Source: Polytrichum commune (lineage: Eukaryota; Streptophyta; Polytrichopsida; Polytrichales; Polytrichaceae). Taken from it: a stretch of DNA of 60,000 nucleotides. The first letter of the stretch is position 1. Each line of letters begins with the position of its first letter. The stretch covers positions 72,123,554-72,183,553 of the forward strand of contig OX485803.1 of assembly GCA_950295325.1 (NCBI GenBank), in the 5' to 3' direction. Both the position numbers and the translations under genes were made by a program. The notes beneath the pieces are model-generated. The model was not told the DNA's origin. It ran no database searches and worked only from the letters and a program-made list of their open reading frames with translations. Positions 12,746 to 24,042 of this stretch are shown in pieces.

Positions 12746-13228
12746 GTACAACTTGAGCTCAAGCTCGAGTTTGCGAAGGTACACGAATTAAAGCCCTCAC
12801 ATGTGCCTTACATGGTAGAATTTTAATTGGGATGGATTTTCAAGCTCCAGCCCAACTTAACTTGAACTTGTAGAATTTCCAACAAGTTCGATGATCATTA
12901 CAAGCTCCAAGTTCAGTTTTGTTCGGGATTGAACTTGAGAATCAATCCATAAGAAACTAGGAGGCGCCTTGAAAGCTCCCACCATTTGTAGGTGTCCAAA
13001 CAAGTTCTTTTACCTTGGCCCACCAAACTTACCAAGCTTGTAGAATTTCCAAGTTCGATGGTTAAAAGCTTTAATAGTTCGGGATTGTTGGGGATTGAAC
13101 TTGAGAATCGATCCATAAGAAACTAGGAGGCACCTTGAAAGTTCCACCAATTTGTAGGCGTCCAAAAAATTTCTTTCACCTTGGCCCACCAAACTTGCCA
13201 AGCTTGAGTTCGAGCTCGTCATGTGTAC
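12746..13228. repeat. Inverted-repeat element, copy 1, with internal tandem duplication
   Basis: The ends form imperfect inverted repeats. The left end is GTACAACTTGAGCTCAAGC, and the right end read on the other strand starts GTACACATGACGAGCTC. Inside are two tandem units, 12867-13036 and 13037-13202, differing by scattered substitutions and small indels. Parts match 16271-16547. No target duplication was found, so the class is unknown. Confidence 0.6.
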
Positions 13229-14520
13229 TATATCATCAACAGTCATGCAGGCCCGGTGGGGCACTAGCCAGACAGGTGGTAAAGATCCAAATCGTTAGGA
13301 AGCGGAATTGGGGGAGAATTAGCTCCCAAAAAGCTGAGTGTGTGTAATTACTTCTTTATGTCGTACTGGCATGTTCACCACTTGGCGTAATGGCGTGCGT
13401 CACATGCGTTCCGCCGCCTCTTACATCCTTACAGGTTAAACTGCAACTTTCGGCTCAGCCCCCATTCCAATCCTTGTGGTGCTTAACTTGCAGAATTCGT
13501 TTCTAAGAAACTGTAAACTGTGGGTTAATTAATGTTAGGGTCAAAGCGAGTTTGCGGTGTGGGTTGATTTTGGAGGTGGTCCGGTTGGATGTGGAAACTA
13601 TGTTATTAGGGGGCGAAGGAATCGAGGCAAGGAGGAAGAGATTGATGTGTTTTGAGAGGTTAGTCTGCGCTGGGAGCTCATTTGAGCATGAAATTGTTCG
13701 GTTTTGGTGAACAAATTGCCCACACATGACCACGTACTTTTGAACCTACTCAAGTGCTGCTTCCAGTACATTAATTGCGATGACTTCGATAGGTTGACGA
13801 ATTTGGCATGGAAGTGGACCTGTACAAGTAAGCCGTGACGGGTGGACACGTGCAAGCAAATTCGGAAAAGCAACACTTACATAGTCTTCGATAATCCCGA
13901 ATGTCTGTAACCGCAATTGAGTCAGGGACTCCGGTCCTGACTCCTTACGTGCGCCCCAAGGTTGCAAGCAAATTTGTGACCAAATTGACAAAAGTTGGGA
14001 GTCTCAGTCATCTTCAGTTGTCATTTCAGAAAATTTGTTCAAATTTATAATAATTACAGAAGTTGATCCTCCTCAGTGCAGAGGAGGGGTCCTCGTCTTC
14101 GACCGGGCCAGCACTAAGGAATGATTTCTATCATTTCTACACGGTACAGACACGAGGCATGCAAAAAAATTCTTTCCTAAACCTATGTGCTTCTCAGCAA
14201 TTTCCTCCTCGTGTGGAGGCAATTCCTCTTAGTTTTGTCTCCTTCCGGTCGGGCTGTTTTCACATCCTGGGTTCTGAATCCCGAGCGCTAAACTAGCAGC
14301 AGTGGATTGTGAGTCTTTTGATGTCTGTTCCGCAAGTGGAAGAAGAAGAAGAAGAAGAAGACCTCCTCACATCTGCCGGTCCGCTGTAGATTTTGAATCT
14401 GTTCAAAACTAAAGCCAGCTCAGTCTTTGCAGCATTCATATGCAAAACTAGCCGCAGCAGCAAAAAAAAAATCCAGAGTTGTTTGTCAGGGTGAATCAGC
14501 TAGCAGATTTCAACTTGTGC
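13229..14520. other. GC-richer stretch without a recognised gene
   Basis: Base composition is visibly less AT-rich than the flanks, as in genic DNA. None of the ORFs on either strand shows a known motif. A short AAG microsatellite lies at 14339-14360. Confidence 0.4.
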
Positions 14521-14781
14521 TTATTCCTGAGTGGTTCCACTCTCGCCGTCCTCATCTTGCAAGATGGATTCGAAGTAGGTGCTGCCCAATTCATCCTGGA
14601 TATCGGACAAAAGCTCTCGAACGTTGATCACTTCGTTGGGATCTCGCTCCTCCAAAGTCTCCTCAATATGGACCCGGACTTGCCTCCCCAACTGCTCCTC
14701 AATGGCACTCAGCAACTCCCGCAGATTCGTCCATTCGGGAAGATGATCCAGAGACAAGTCCTCGAAAAGGTTGTCCGCCAT
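14521..14781 (-). CDS. Hypothetical small acidic protein, 86 aa
   Basis: This is a complete 86-codon ORF, product starting MADNLFEDLSL and ending DEDGESGTTQE. The start context (CAATATGGCG) is acceptable for plants. The protein is strongly acidic and probably helical. It contains two similar segments, NLRELLSAIEEQLG and NVRELLSDIQDELG, about 40 residues apart, hinting at an internal repeat. A TATA-like box lies about 360 bp upstream (15143-15150). It sits in the only extended GC-richer, transposon-poor part of the left half. I do not recognise the family. It could be a real small gene, one exon of a larger gene, or a chance ORF; the overlapping plus-strand ORF is slightly longer but looks less protein-like. 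Confidence 0.4.
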   Translation of the reverse strand: MADNLFEDLSLDHLPEWTNLRELLSAIEEQLGRQVRVHIEETLEERDPNEVINVRELLSDIQDELGSTYFESILQDEDGESGTTQE

Positions 14782-15142
14782 ATTGAACCCCCCTAAAGAT
14801 ATCAGTTCTCAAAGGTTACAGACTTCCTCCACCCCCCTGCCTAAACCAACCCCCAAACCCTTGTTTCACTTTTTTCTTCTTCCTGCTGCTTACTACTTTC
14901 TATTCAGAGCATGTCGCCAACTTCTTTTCTTGTGAATGCGAGCTATATGGCATTAGCCGCACGCACAAGCCAATAATGTAATGGAAAGTTGCAGGGCTGG
15001 AAGATGATGATCTTTCCCCAGACTTTCCTCTATAATAATTGTCGACCAACAAAATAGTCTAGGACATGTAGTACCTACACATTCAGTGCCTTCCCTGCTG
15101 AATCTAATGAAACAGTCAAATCTTGATGAAGCAGAGATCCGG

Positions 15143-15150
15143 CTTATATA
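15143..15150 (-). promoter_or_regulatory. TATA-like box upstream of the small acidic ORF
   Basis: On the minus strand the sequence reads TATATAAG, a good plant TATA box. It would imply a 5' leader of about 330 nt before the start at 14781. It is a motif match only. Confidence 0.35.
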
Positions 15151-16270
15151 TGGACTCCGATCTCTACCTAACACTGGAACAAAACTCAGTCTACCACATC
15201 ATGAGCAAAGCATAACACTTGATCTCTCACACAAACCCAACCCAAACCCAACAGGCTGGAATAACCAGTGGTTGCAGCTACACTAGTTTCTGCCACGTAC
15301 CCAGTTCGTAATTCCGTGACCCAGGAACTACAGTTGGAGAAAGAAACGAAGTTGGTTACTTATAGTACTAGTACTAGTGCTGCTTATGATGATGATGCGG
15401 ACTTAGGCTACTGTGACGAATGTTGTGCACAAGAATTCGGTCGAGTATTTGCAGACTGTGACATTGACTCAATTTGGAGACGTTGAATGTGCATGCATCA
15501 TGTGCAACTGCTGCAACAACAAAGATCTCTCGGTTTGCAACAGCAGGCTCCCTGCTCTAAGTGCTAGTACTGACTGATCAGCCAGTGAGTCCGGAGGAGC
15601 TTTTTCTCACTTCTAGTTCAACCTTGAAAGTTCTAGATGACTAGACAGGAGTAACTGCAGTCTCCGAGACGTGAGTGATGATGATGCACTTGTGATGAGG
15701 AGCTCCGAAATGCAAGTGAATTTGCAACTGCTTTATAGGCACTCCCCGGCCTATCTCATTGGCTCCCGGGAGATTGTCTACCCCCGGCACTGCACTTCTT
15801 TGTCTGCTTCAAATTAATTGCTTAACAACCTTGGACCCTAATTGGGTGATGATGATCATGATAGTTATAGCATAGTGATCATCAACAGACTACATGCATT
15901 TTCAATTCCACTCGCATTCCGTTGAGATTCCGTGGGCCCTAGCCTGCTACTTCCTGATGAGTCCCTTGCTCATTTAACTAATTTAGGGGGTTCCATGACA
16001 ACCTTGACCAACAAGCTACCTGGGAAACAAAAATAGGAAAGCACGGAGTGCCCCCCCATAATTCATGTTCCATCAGTTCTCCGCATGACCCCTCCCTCCC
16101 CCTAGATTGCCAATATAAGTAAAGGCCTCACCCCTTTCATTCCCTCATTTGCCTTTACCTAATCCAATGAACCAACGATAATGCATGGTGGGTCAAAGAC
16201 TAGTTGTTGTATTGAGTAGCGACAGTGTTTCAAGTCTAGCCTAGCTAGTTCACATCATGGGGTTGCAATT
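15151..16270. other. Non-coding stretch
   Basis: No gene is recognised. Short ORFs on the plus strand near 15086-15486 lack motifs. The stretch is GC-richer than the window average up to about 15800. Confidence 0.4.
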
Positions 16271-16547
16271 GGCAACCACACACAACTCAAGCTCAAGCTT
16301 GCAAATTTGGTAGGCCAAGGTTCAAGAATTTGAGCCATTACATGTGTCTAAGGTGTTGGAGCTTTGTCCCTCAAGGTTGCTCCCCACTTTTTTGAAGTTT
16401 GATGATTATAAGTTCAAATTTAGGTTGAACTTGAAATTATAACCCAAAAGGTTGGAACCTAAGATCCACCATTTTAGGGACATGTAGCAAACAATTATTG
16501 GGGGAAAGCTCAAACTTTCAAGGTTCTCAAGCTATGTGTGGTTGGCC
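16271..16547. repeat. Inverted-repeat element, copy 2 (277 bp)
   Basis: It starts GGCAACCACACA and ends with the inverted TGTGTGGTTGGCC. The internal sequence (CTCAAGCTCAAGCTTG, then a motif close to TTTGGTAGGCCAAGG) matches one end of the element at 12746-13228. No matching target duplication is visible. Confidence 0.55.
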
Positions 16548-19151
16548 CTAAGGTAGGTTCAAGTGCCCAATTCCATCGTTGACCCCAATTTCAACACCTA
16601 TTTTTCCCCAAAGTGGGTAACTATGTAAGTCTTCATTATGAACACTATTTTTATTAATGTATGGACTAAACACACATATTCTCATTGGTTGAAGGACTTA
16701 GGGAGACTTGATGTCCAACAATCAACATTGTCCACTTTGGAGGTGGAGGGTAATGTGGCTAGGAAGGATCAAACTAGGGTTGTGACTTTGACCACTTCTA
16801 TGAAAATTAGATTTGCTTTGTATCATGTGATGTCAATGTTGTTCTACTCATAACATAACTACTAATCCAAATAAAATATTGGATGATTTGTCTCGGTTAG
16901 GTAAAGAACAAATGCTCAAAGTGTCCACGATAGGCACTACTACTTTTAAGTTACATTGAAGTTGGGCCTTGGTGGCTCTTCAATGGTGACCTAATTGGCA
17001 TCCTCAATAATGTGCATCAACAATAAGCTCATGCAGGTTGGAGAGCATAATTTGCAGACTCTATTAATAATGATGTATGTCCTCTAAAGTACAACCTTTA
17101 TCATTACATTATAAACTTCTAAATGCACTCACCCTCGTGTCATTCTCTCCACCACACCGACATAATGAGGTATACTTTGGGCATGTTGGACATCAATACT
17201 GTAGTAGGTTGAAGTTTTGTATTGCTTATTAGTTTGCCAAATCTTTTGAGCATACGCAATTGGGTATATTTTCTTACTCCGTACATCAGCCTAGTTACAT
17301 TGCAATTATTACAGTAGCTTAAAACCACAATGATTAGGTCCAGTGTTTAGTTAAGTAATCGCTTAAACTTTCTTAAATTGTTGCAAGGGAATTCAACAAA
17401 CGCAACATATTAAGTGTTATGAATGACCACTATGCAGTTTGCAGCCCACAAGACTCAATTTCTGGTGTGGATGCACAGGGAAGTAAAGTAAACACATGAC
17501 ATTCTACAGTACTTGACATCATGTGAGCTACCCTACTCACAAGTCAGATTAGTTGTTGATTTGTTTGCCTAAAGTGACACATGTCATCATGTGGTTGATT
17601 GGAACCTGTTAAGAAATGACATGGAACTTAAATACAGGCAGGAACGTTCCCAGTCAGACGTGAATGCATGGTACTTCTCCAACATCTTCAGCACGGAAGT
17701 GGCAGCACTTGGAGGCTCAGAGACACCAACACATAATAATTTTGAGAGTGTTCGATTTCTTGAGGAGCACTCATCATTTCTCATAATGCGCTGTCAGAAT
17801 GGATGAAGGCTAACCAAGACCTAGGGTCCACAGTGCCAACTAAATAAACTCTAAGGGCAGGATGGATGAAGGAAGGAAGGAAGGTGAGCAAGAAGACAAG
17901 GTGCAGGAGTTTACACGGCAATTTACCAACTTTTTGTCCTCTGAAGGAAGCTTCCGTCCCGAGTTGACTTTGTGTGAGATTTTCTATTGCCGTAGGGAGT
18001 CCCCTGGAAACTACCTAGAAGGACGATGTTCACTTTCCACCTACTATACTTAGTAGCAGTTTCTTTGTGAATTACCTTTTATCCATTGCAACATGCACAT
18101 GAGTAATTTCCTACATGGGAACATCCCCGACCTTGTAATTACCGGATTCAAGTGATAGCATGCCAACACTTATTGGTGTGGGCCATTAATGAATGGTTCC
18201 TACCAGCACCGGTTATATTCAATGATCATCATTGGATAATTTGGAGTTAAAATGGCCCATGCTGGTAGGAGATGTTTGATGGTCACCCACACCAGGGTAA
18301 AAAGAGGTCAGGAAAGTAGTTGCTTCCACCACGTTCTACGAGCGTGTTCCATCTCCCTCAATATTGCTTGTCTCTCATGTTTTTGCAACAATCCAATTTG
18401 GGAACACGGTAACTACCTTGAACTCCAAACAAATGATCACAGGGTAGGTTAGCTAGGCCACATGTTCATTGGTAGCGGGATTCTCCAAAAAATGTAAGCA
18501 CAGTGGTAAATTATCGTGATATGCCCACTTGGAGACTCATAACTTTAAATAAAAAATTGGGCGCTCCACACCTTTATGTCAGAGGGTGCAGCAATTATAT
18601 TGTTATTTAAAACAAAAAATTGCGACTTGGACACGCTGTGCTATGGCCAAAGGCTGAAGGGTCTGTGTTCATATTACAATTCATGATCTATAAGGCTTCA
18701 TGGCAAAATAACCATGGAAAGAAAAATACTGACACTCCAAAAAGGGCTAATGGCTGGAGTACAAGCTAGACAAAAAGTGTGGGCATGCTATTATAGTATG
18801 GGCCCATGCCAGCTCTTTGCACCCCATGCGTAACAACATATCATTGTTCCGTGATCCACCTGCTTTCTCAAAACAATGGGGAACAACGGGGCAATGACCT
18901 CACCACCACCAAATTATCCATTGTATATGTGATGTGGATCAACTGCAAGTAGGTTTTTAGTTCATGTCAACTACACTACATTGTTTATGGTATTTAGTGC
19001 CATGTACTATATTTGCCAAGGGCCTAAAGTGGATGCCTAGAGGTCTTAGAGTGTCGCGTCTACTAGTTGCCAACATGATACTATTTGTCAACAAAACAAC
19101 TTTTAAAGAGAAAGTTTATTTGCATTATAATGACATTTACCATAGCACATT
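16548..19151. other. Non-coding stretch
   Basis: No gene is recognised on either strand. ORFs are under about 100 codons and lack known motifs. A short GAAG microsatellite lies near 17868-17884. Confidence 0.4.
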
Positions 19152-19559
19152 CACGGGGAGATCACTCCATTGTCAAGTTGAACACCATGTGCGAACAAAG
19201 TTTGCTACCCCTATATTACATGCCATATATAATTTTAAAATTTATGATATTTTTTCTACATATACATAACCATTGATAGTATTTTTTTAATATTTTTAGT
19301 CATCTTCATTTTTGCAGTAATTGTTTTAGTTCAACTTTGCATCATTCTAGCTAGAAACGGTATGTTTTATATTAAAAAAATCATCAATTTTATTTACCAT
19401 TTTTTACTATGTAATAGGTACCGTGTATATCTACTCATAAAAAAGAATTAATAAAAACTTGACCCATTTTGGTGATGTTTTATGTAAAAAGTAGGATTCT
19501 TTACATGTAAAGTATTCGCACATGGTTGTTTAACTTTACAATGGAGTGACCTCCCAATG
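19152..19559. mobile_element. hAT-like MITE, 408 bp
   Basis: The left arm (CACGGGGAGATCACTCCATT onward) and the inverted right arm (CATTGGGAGGTCACTCCATT onward) pair over about 44 bp with few mismatches. The 8-bp sequence AGCACATT flanks both ends exactly (19144-19151 and 19560-19567). CA/TG termini with an 8-bp target duplication fit hAT best. A Mutator-type MITE with a shortened 9-bp duplication is the alternative. There is no coding capacity. Confidence 0.75.
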
Positions 19560-19878
19560 AGCACATTGGGACACTTGACATGATACTTTGCGTTTTAGAA
19601 TGCAAGGGAAAATAATTATTGAGCATATTGATTGGCAAGTGTCATGTGTTCACATTTTAGAATGTAAGAGGAATATATTCTTGTCAACTAATATCAAGTG
19701 TCATTTGTGTACATTTTAGTCAACTTGTAGACCATTGTTAACATAGGCATACATCTCATAACATTGTGGATCATGCTCATTAATAAGCGCACATGAACAC
19801 CAAGTGTCGTCTAGCATGGATCCCTCCATAATGGCGACTGTCCATGTTTTAGTTGACATATATAGTATGACATGGAAC

Positions 19879-19898
19879 ATACGAACGCCCGTTCGTAT
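19879..19898. promoter_or_regulatory. Palindrome in 5' flank of DUF7869 element, copy 1
   Basis: ATACGAAC and GTTCGTAT are perfect inverted arms around a 4-nt centre. The same core occurs three times in the 5' flank of the other copy, so it may be a transposase or regulator binding site (inference). Confidence 0.5.
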
Positions 19899-20498
19899 AT
19901 ATACCCAACTCAAACATACGTGGAAATGTATACAAACGATTGTTCATATATCCCAATTCATATTCTTTGTCTATTGTGACTTTGATCGACATAAATCTTG
20001 TCTGTTGTATAAACGACTTAGATTTCTTAAATTTATATCATTCTAACATTTGCCATGGGCATACGTAATGTTCATGGACACCGATGTATATACTCGTATA
20101 TTATGTTCGTATGTATATGTTCGTGTGCTTTGTCCCATGCACATTTCATTAAGAAAGGGGGTGCGTTTTACAACCGTGCATTCATAAACATATGTCAAAA
20201 TCATGTCCTCTGTTGGTGTGCAGCCACCTCCATAGAGAGTGCACAAACCATTTCAACGCCTTTCAAGAATATTATATATGACACTGGCATGGCCATGTCT
20301 ATTGATATGGGAGAATAAAGATTGTTTGCACATGACATTGTACTATTTCAGAACGCTCGTTGCGTTTATGTATGAATTGAAAACCTCCAATGGTACCCAA
20401 ATAGTTGTTTTTGAATTTCGAGCCATATGTATACACATATAGTGAGTCCGCTCTTGTATGTATGACATCGGTGGTGGGGTTGGTCATTCCATGGTGGC

Positions 20499-23400
20499 TT
20501 GTTTAGGTGGGATGACAATGATATGGAAGATAGTGCATTTGAATTGTCGACGAATGCATCGTCCTCTAATAGTGAATGTGAATTCTTTTCCCCGTCGGCG
20601 GACTCTACTAACAGTACAAACGTGTTGGGTGTGTCTAAAAATACATCCTCCCATGAATCTTTGGAAGTGCATGAACAATCTCAACATTCCGGGGTTGACC
20701 ACGCTGACATTCCATTGTGTGCCGGTTTCCAAGGGAGCAATAGGTGGGCCTTGATGTTGTTCTACTTAACGAGCTTGGTGTTCCGGTGATAAATGGCATT
20801 TGCAGAAACTCCAATTCCCGTGAATGTGTTCAACTTGATGCCAATCTCTTTGGCCTCGATGATGTTGGCATTTGCATCTTGAATTCTTTGCTTCTGTTGG
20901 AGGTCCCATTGACGTGGAGATTTTCCTTGCGTCAATGGCCCCTCCGTTGAGTTCCTCATGATGAAATAAGCTTGTGGGATCATGGGCAGCAGTATAAACA
21001 AATGCAGTCAGCTTTGCTGGCCACAATACGTCCTCGCAAAGGTCTGCGCAAATACGATTCTAGTCGCGTGTTTCGCAGAGAATATGAGCGTAGACATGAT
21101 TGCATACTTGGAGATGACTCTATCCGTATCGTGTCCACAAAGGACTGTTGCGCGAAGAAATGTTGTCAATTTTTTCCGCGTGAAAAAATTAGGTCTCTTC
21201 ATCAAGAGATGTGGCTTGTGGATTTTCATATGAGGTCAGCAAAAAAATTTGAGGTCCACAGAAAATTGCACATTGATACCCATGGCCATAAGGTGGTTAC
21301 CCTTGAGAATGTGGAAGTGTGTTGCACAACATGGTATACCATCCATGCAGTCTCCAAGGCTGATTTTTATAGGTTTCGGAAGTATTCTTCGTTGAGTCGC
21401 CGCTCTCGATTTCATAGCAACTCAGACACAAAAAAACCTAGGGAGGCTACAATGCAAGCCTCCGCGACACTCTCCACCATCATAGTGCCCTTGGCCGATG
21501 CAATGTCTCACAAGATGAGGACATTGCCATCAGGGGAGAAAGTTGTTTAAATGGTGTTGCCCACGGGCACAAAATGGAAGAACATCTTAACAGACATCAA
21601 AGAAGTGGGTCGCAAAGCTGGATGTGGATCCATTTCTTTGTCCAAATTGAGGGTAATTAAAAACCAACAATTTGTGAAATACATTTTGAAGAGACCCAGG
21701 GACAAGTTTGCCAGGTGTACGGTGTGTGAAAAATACAAAGGTCTTCGAGACGCCCATCCTATAGACACCGAATCCCATACTAGACACCAAAGAAAATTCA
21801 TTGAGCATGTCAACGACCAAGAGGTGCACCGTCAAGATTACTACAAGAATCGTGCACTATCCATAATGAGGCCCACAGAGGTCCTCATTGTCATCCATGA
21901 TAAAATAGACCATACCAAACCGCATGCCCTTGTTATGCATACAAAATAAAGGCTACGGATGGTCTCTTCAAGTTGCCCATAGCTGTCACAAGTTTCGTAT
22001 GGAATCACAAATGTGTGTTAAAATGCTTTCCAATTTTGTTGGGTGTGTCTTCCAAACCTCCAACTACATCCATCTGCTTTGTATTTATTTAATATTTTTG
22101 TTGTTCACCCGTCGTTTATTTTTCTCAGGTATGATTGCCCAAGGCCATGGGGACGTTAAATATGCCCATTATAATTTGTATTTTTACCATGGCGATGCTA
22201 ACCACACGGTTGGTTCATTTGCAAAACTAATTGTGCGATCTTGAAAAACTGCCGGTTCACTCTTCGCGTTCTCTTTTTGATGGTTGTGGAACGACACCCC
22301 TTTATGAAGCAATGCTTTAAGGGAAGGAGGTTTGTATGTCGTTATTGCCGGAACCACCCGGAGAACCCATTTTCGCAAAACCATCGCCTCTAACTCTCTA
22401 CGTTCAACTTGATAATTGTACTAAAGACAACAAATGTTGATATGTATTTTGTTTTGGGTCATTACTCGTGGCGAAAATAATCTTCAAAAAAATGTTTGTA
22501 TCTTTCTTGATGGTGGGACACACACACAACGACATTGATGCATCATTCGTGTGTTGGAGCATGAAGTTGCATGAAGAGGATTTTCCTACCATACCGCTTT
22601 TCATGAAATCATACATGGATTTGGACAATGTGCCCGTGATCCCGCACATGATTGAGGAAGTACCAAATTTCAAAGCCTTCATCAAACTATACATGTTGAA
22701 GGAAGTGTGGACCGTTTGGTGGGACATACGAAAGCACAACAATTCCGTTTCTATATGAAGGATGATGGTGTCCCCGCCATGCAGTTCAAGCTTTTGTGCA
22801 TATCTCCTAATTGGGGTCCGCAGGATGATATATTCGTGTGGCGTCAGAATAAGGATGGGAAATATTTGCTCCCGGACGGGGATCCAAAGCCTTGCAAACC
22901 TGATCCCATGGAGAATGGGCCGGAAATCATCAAAGGCATATCCGGATTTATTGAATATTGGAAAGAGTTGTATGAGAAAGACATCACCAAACGTATTTGG
23001 AATATTTATGAACCGTTGATCGCGTATTGGAATCGCATTCGTTCGGCCTTGATGATATTTGGTGACGACACCCGTACAACTGACACCAGGATTTTGGCCA
23101 CAAAGTCGTTTGACAGTTGTCGAGTCCGACCCCATGTTCTTCGACAATGGAGACGTTCGTGAAGAGTTCGCAATGGACAAGCATTACGTTAGCCCTACGC
23201 ACAATCGGCCGGCACCGTCGTTTTGTATGGATGTTGATTATCACGAAGGTTATATGGTTCTCGTACGAGCAAAAGATGAGGAGCACTCCAAGCCAAATTT
23301 GGTTGGTAAAAGCATTATCTTCATCCAATTTTGTTCGAACTAGCCCCAATTTTCATCAAATTGAAGTGGAATATTGTTGTCCTAGCATCAAAGACTAGAA

Positions 23401-23656
23401 TGTTCTCCGCACCTATTTAGGTTGGGACACCAAAAAGAGTTTCAAGTGGGCAGTGGACTCAACGTACAGACCGGTTTGGATAAACACGGATACCATATTT
23501 TGTGCTTGGAAGCCGCGCAAGGGTTCCAAATCGGAAACAATGACCATCCCCCAAATACATATAGATTTTACCAAAGACAACTTGGCATGTATTGCAACTG
23601 TGGAAAATAATGTCGAGAATGGATATGAAGCGGAAGATGGAGACGGGGAAACATAA
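20499..23656 (+). pseudogene. DUF7869-type putative transposase, degenerate copy
   Basis: Fragments in all three frames line up in order with the better copy at 52723-55868. They cover the acidic N-terminus (KNTSSHESLEVHEQS), the Cys-rich middle (KDCCAKKCCQFF), an intron at 21992-22128 with a TTTCTCAG acceptor, then AQGHGDVKYAH and DNCTKDNK. The block LMVGHTHNDIDASF and the C-terminal block ending ENGYEAEDGDGET follow. Several frameshifts (for example near 20750) and stops (21548, 22438 and others) make it non-functional. The LDNC plus GHTH-D-DID-SF pair is typical of the DUF7869 family, which I regard as a probable RNase H-like transposase domain. That functional reading is inference. Confidence 0.72.
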
Positions 23657-24042
23657 CATAGGTTGGAATTAATGGCAAAACATAGGGGCACTTTATAGAC
23701 TTGGTTTTATTGCAACTATTATATTCAAATTTATACATATGTTTGGGATGTGCCATCCAATTCCATAAGACCCTTTTACATGGGATGCACACCCTAAACT
23801 TTATAATGACATAAAACCATTTGCTTTTGAGATTCGATTATTTTTTTCCATGTGTAGTTCATGTTTTGATTATGATTTGAAGACTTACTATTTTTAGAAA
23901 TATGAATATTCTTCACGTGCGAATTTATAAACCGTCATGTTTCCCATGTTCCCAATGTTCCATATGCTCACAATATTGCATCCCAAACTATGGGTGTATT
24001 TTATTTTGAGACGATCAAAGTCTTTGATTAACGAATATAGTG

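Larger units (their letters stand above)
19879..24042 (+). mobile_element. DUF7869-type DNA transposon, copy 1 (degenerate)
   Basis: This is a decayed copy of the element at 52316-56446, in the opposite orientation. The right terminus is well defined. Homology between the copies stops exactly after GATTAACGAATATAGTG, so the end read inward is CACTATATTCGTTAATC. The left terminus was not found, and the start given is the palindrome in the 5' flank. Coding homology covers about 20.5-23.66 kb. The 3' non-coding 380 bp is also shared between copies. Confidence 0.7.

Noticed and set aside
14479-14796. Plus-strand 105-codon ORF opposite the small acidic ORF
   Set aside because: It is antisense to the acidic ORF and has no motif; the minus-strand reading looks more protein-like and has a better context.
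18964-19269. 101-codon plus-strand ORF
   Set aside because: It runs into the left arm of a MITE and has no recognisable domain.
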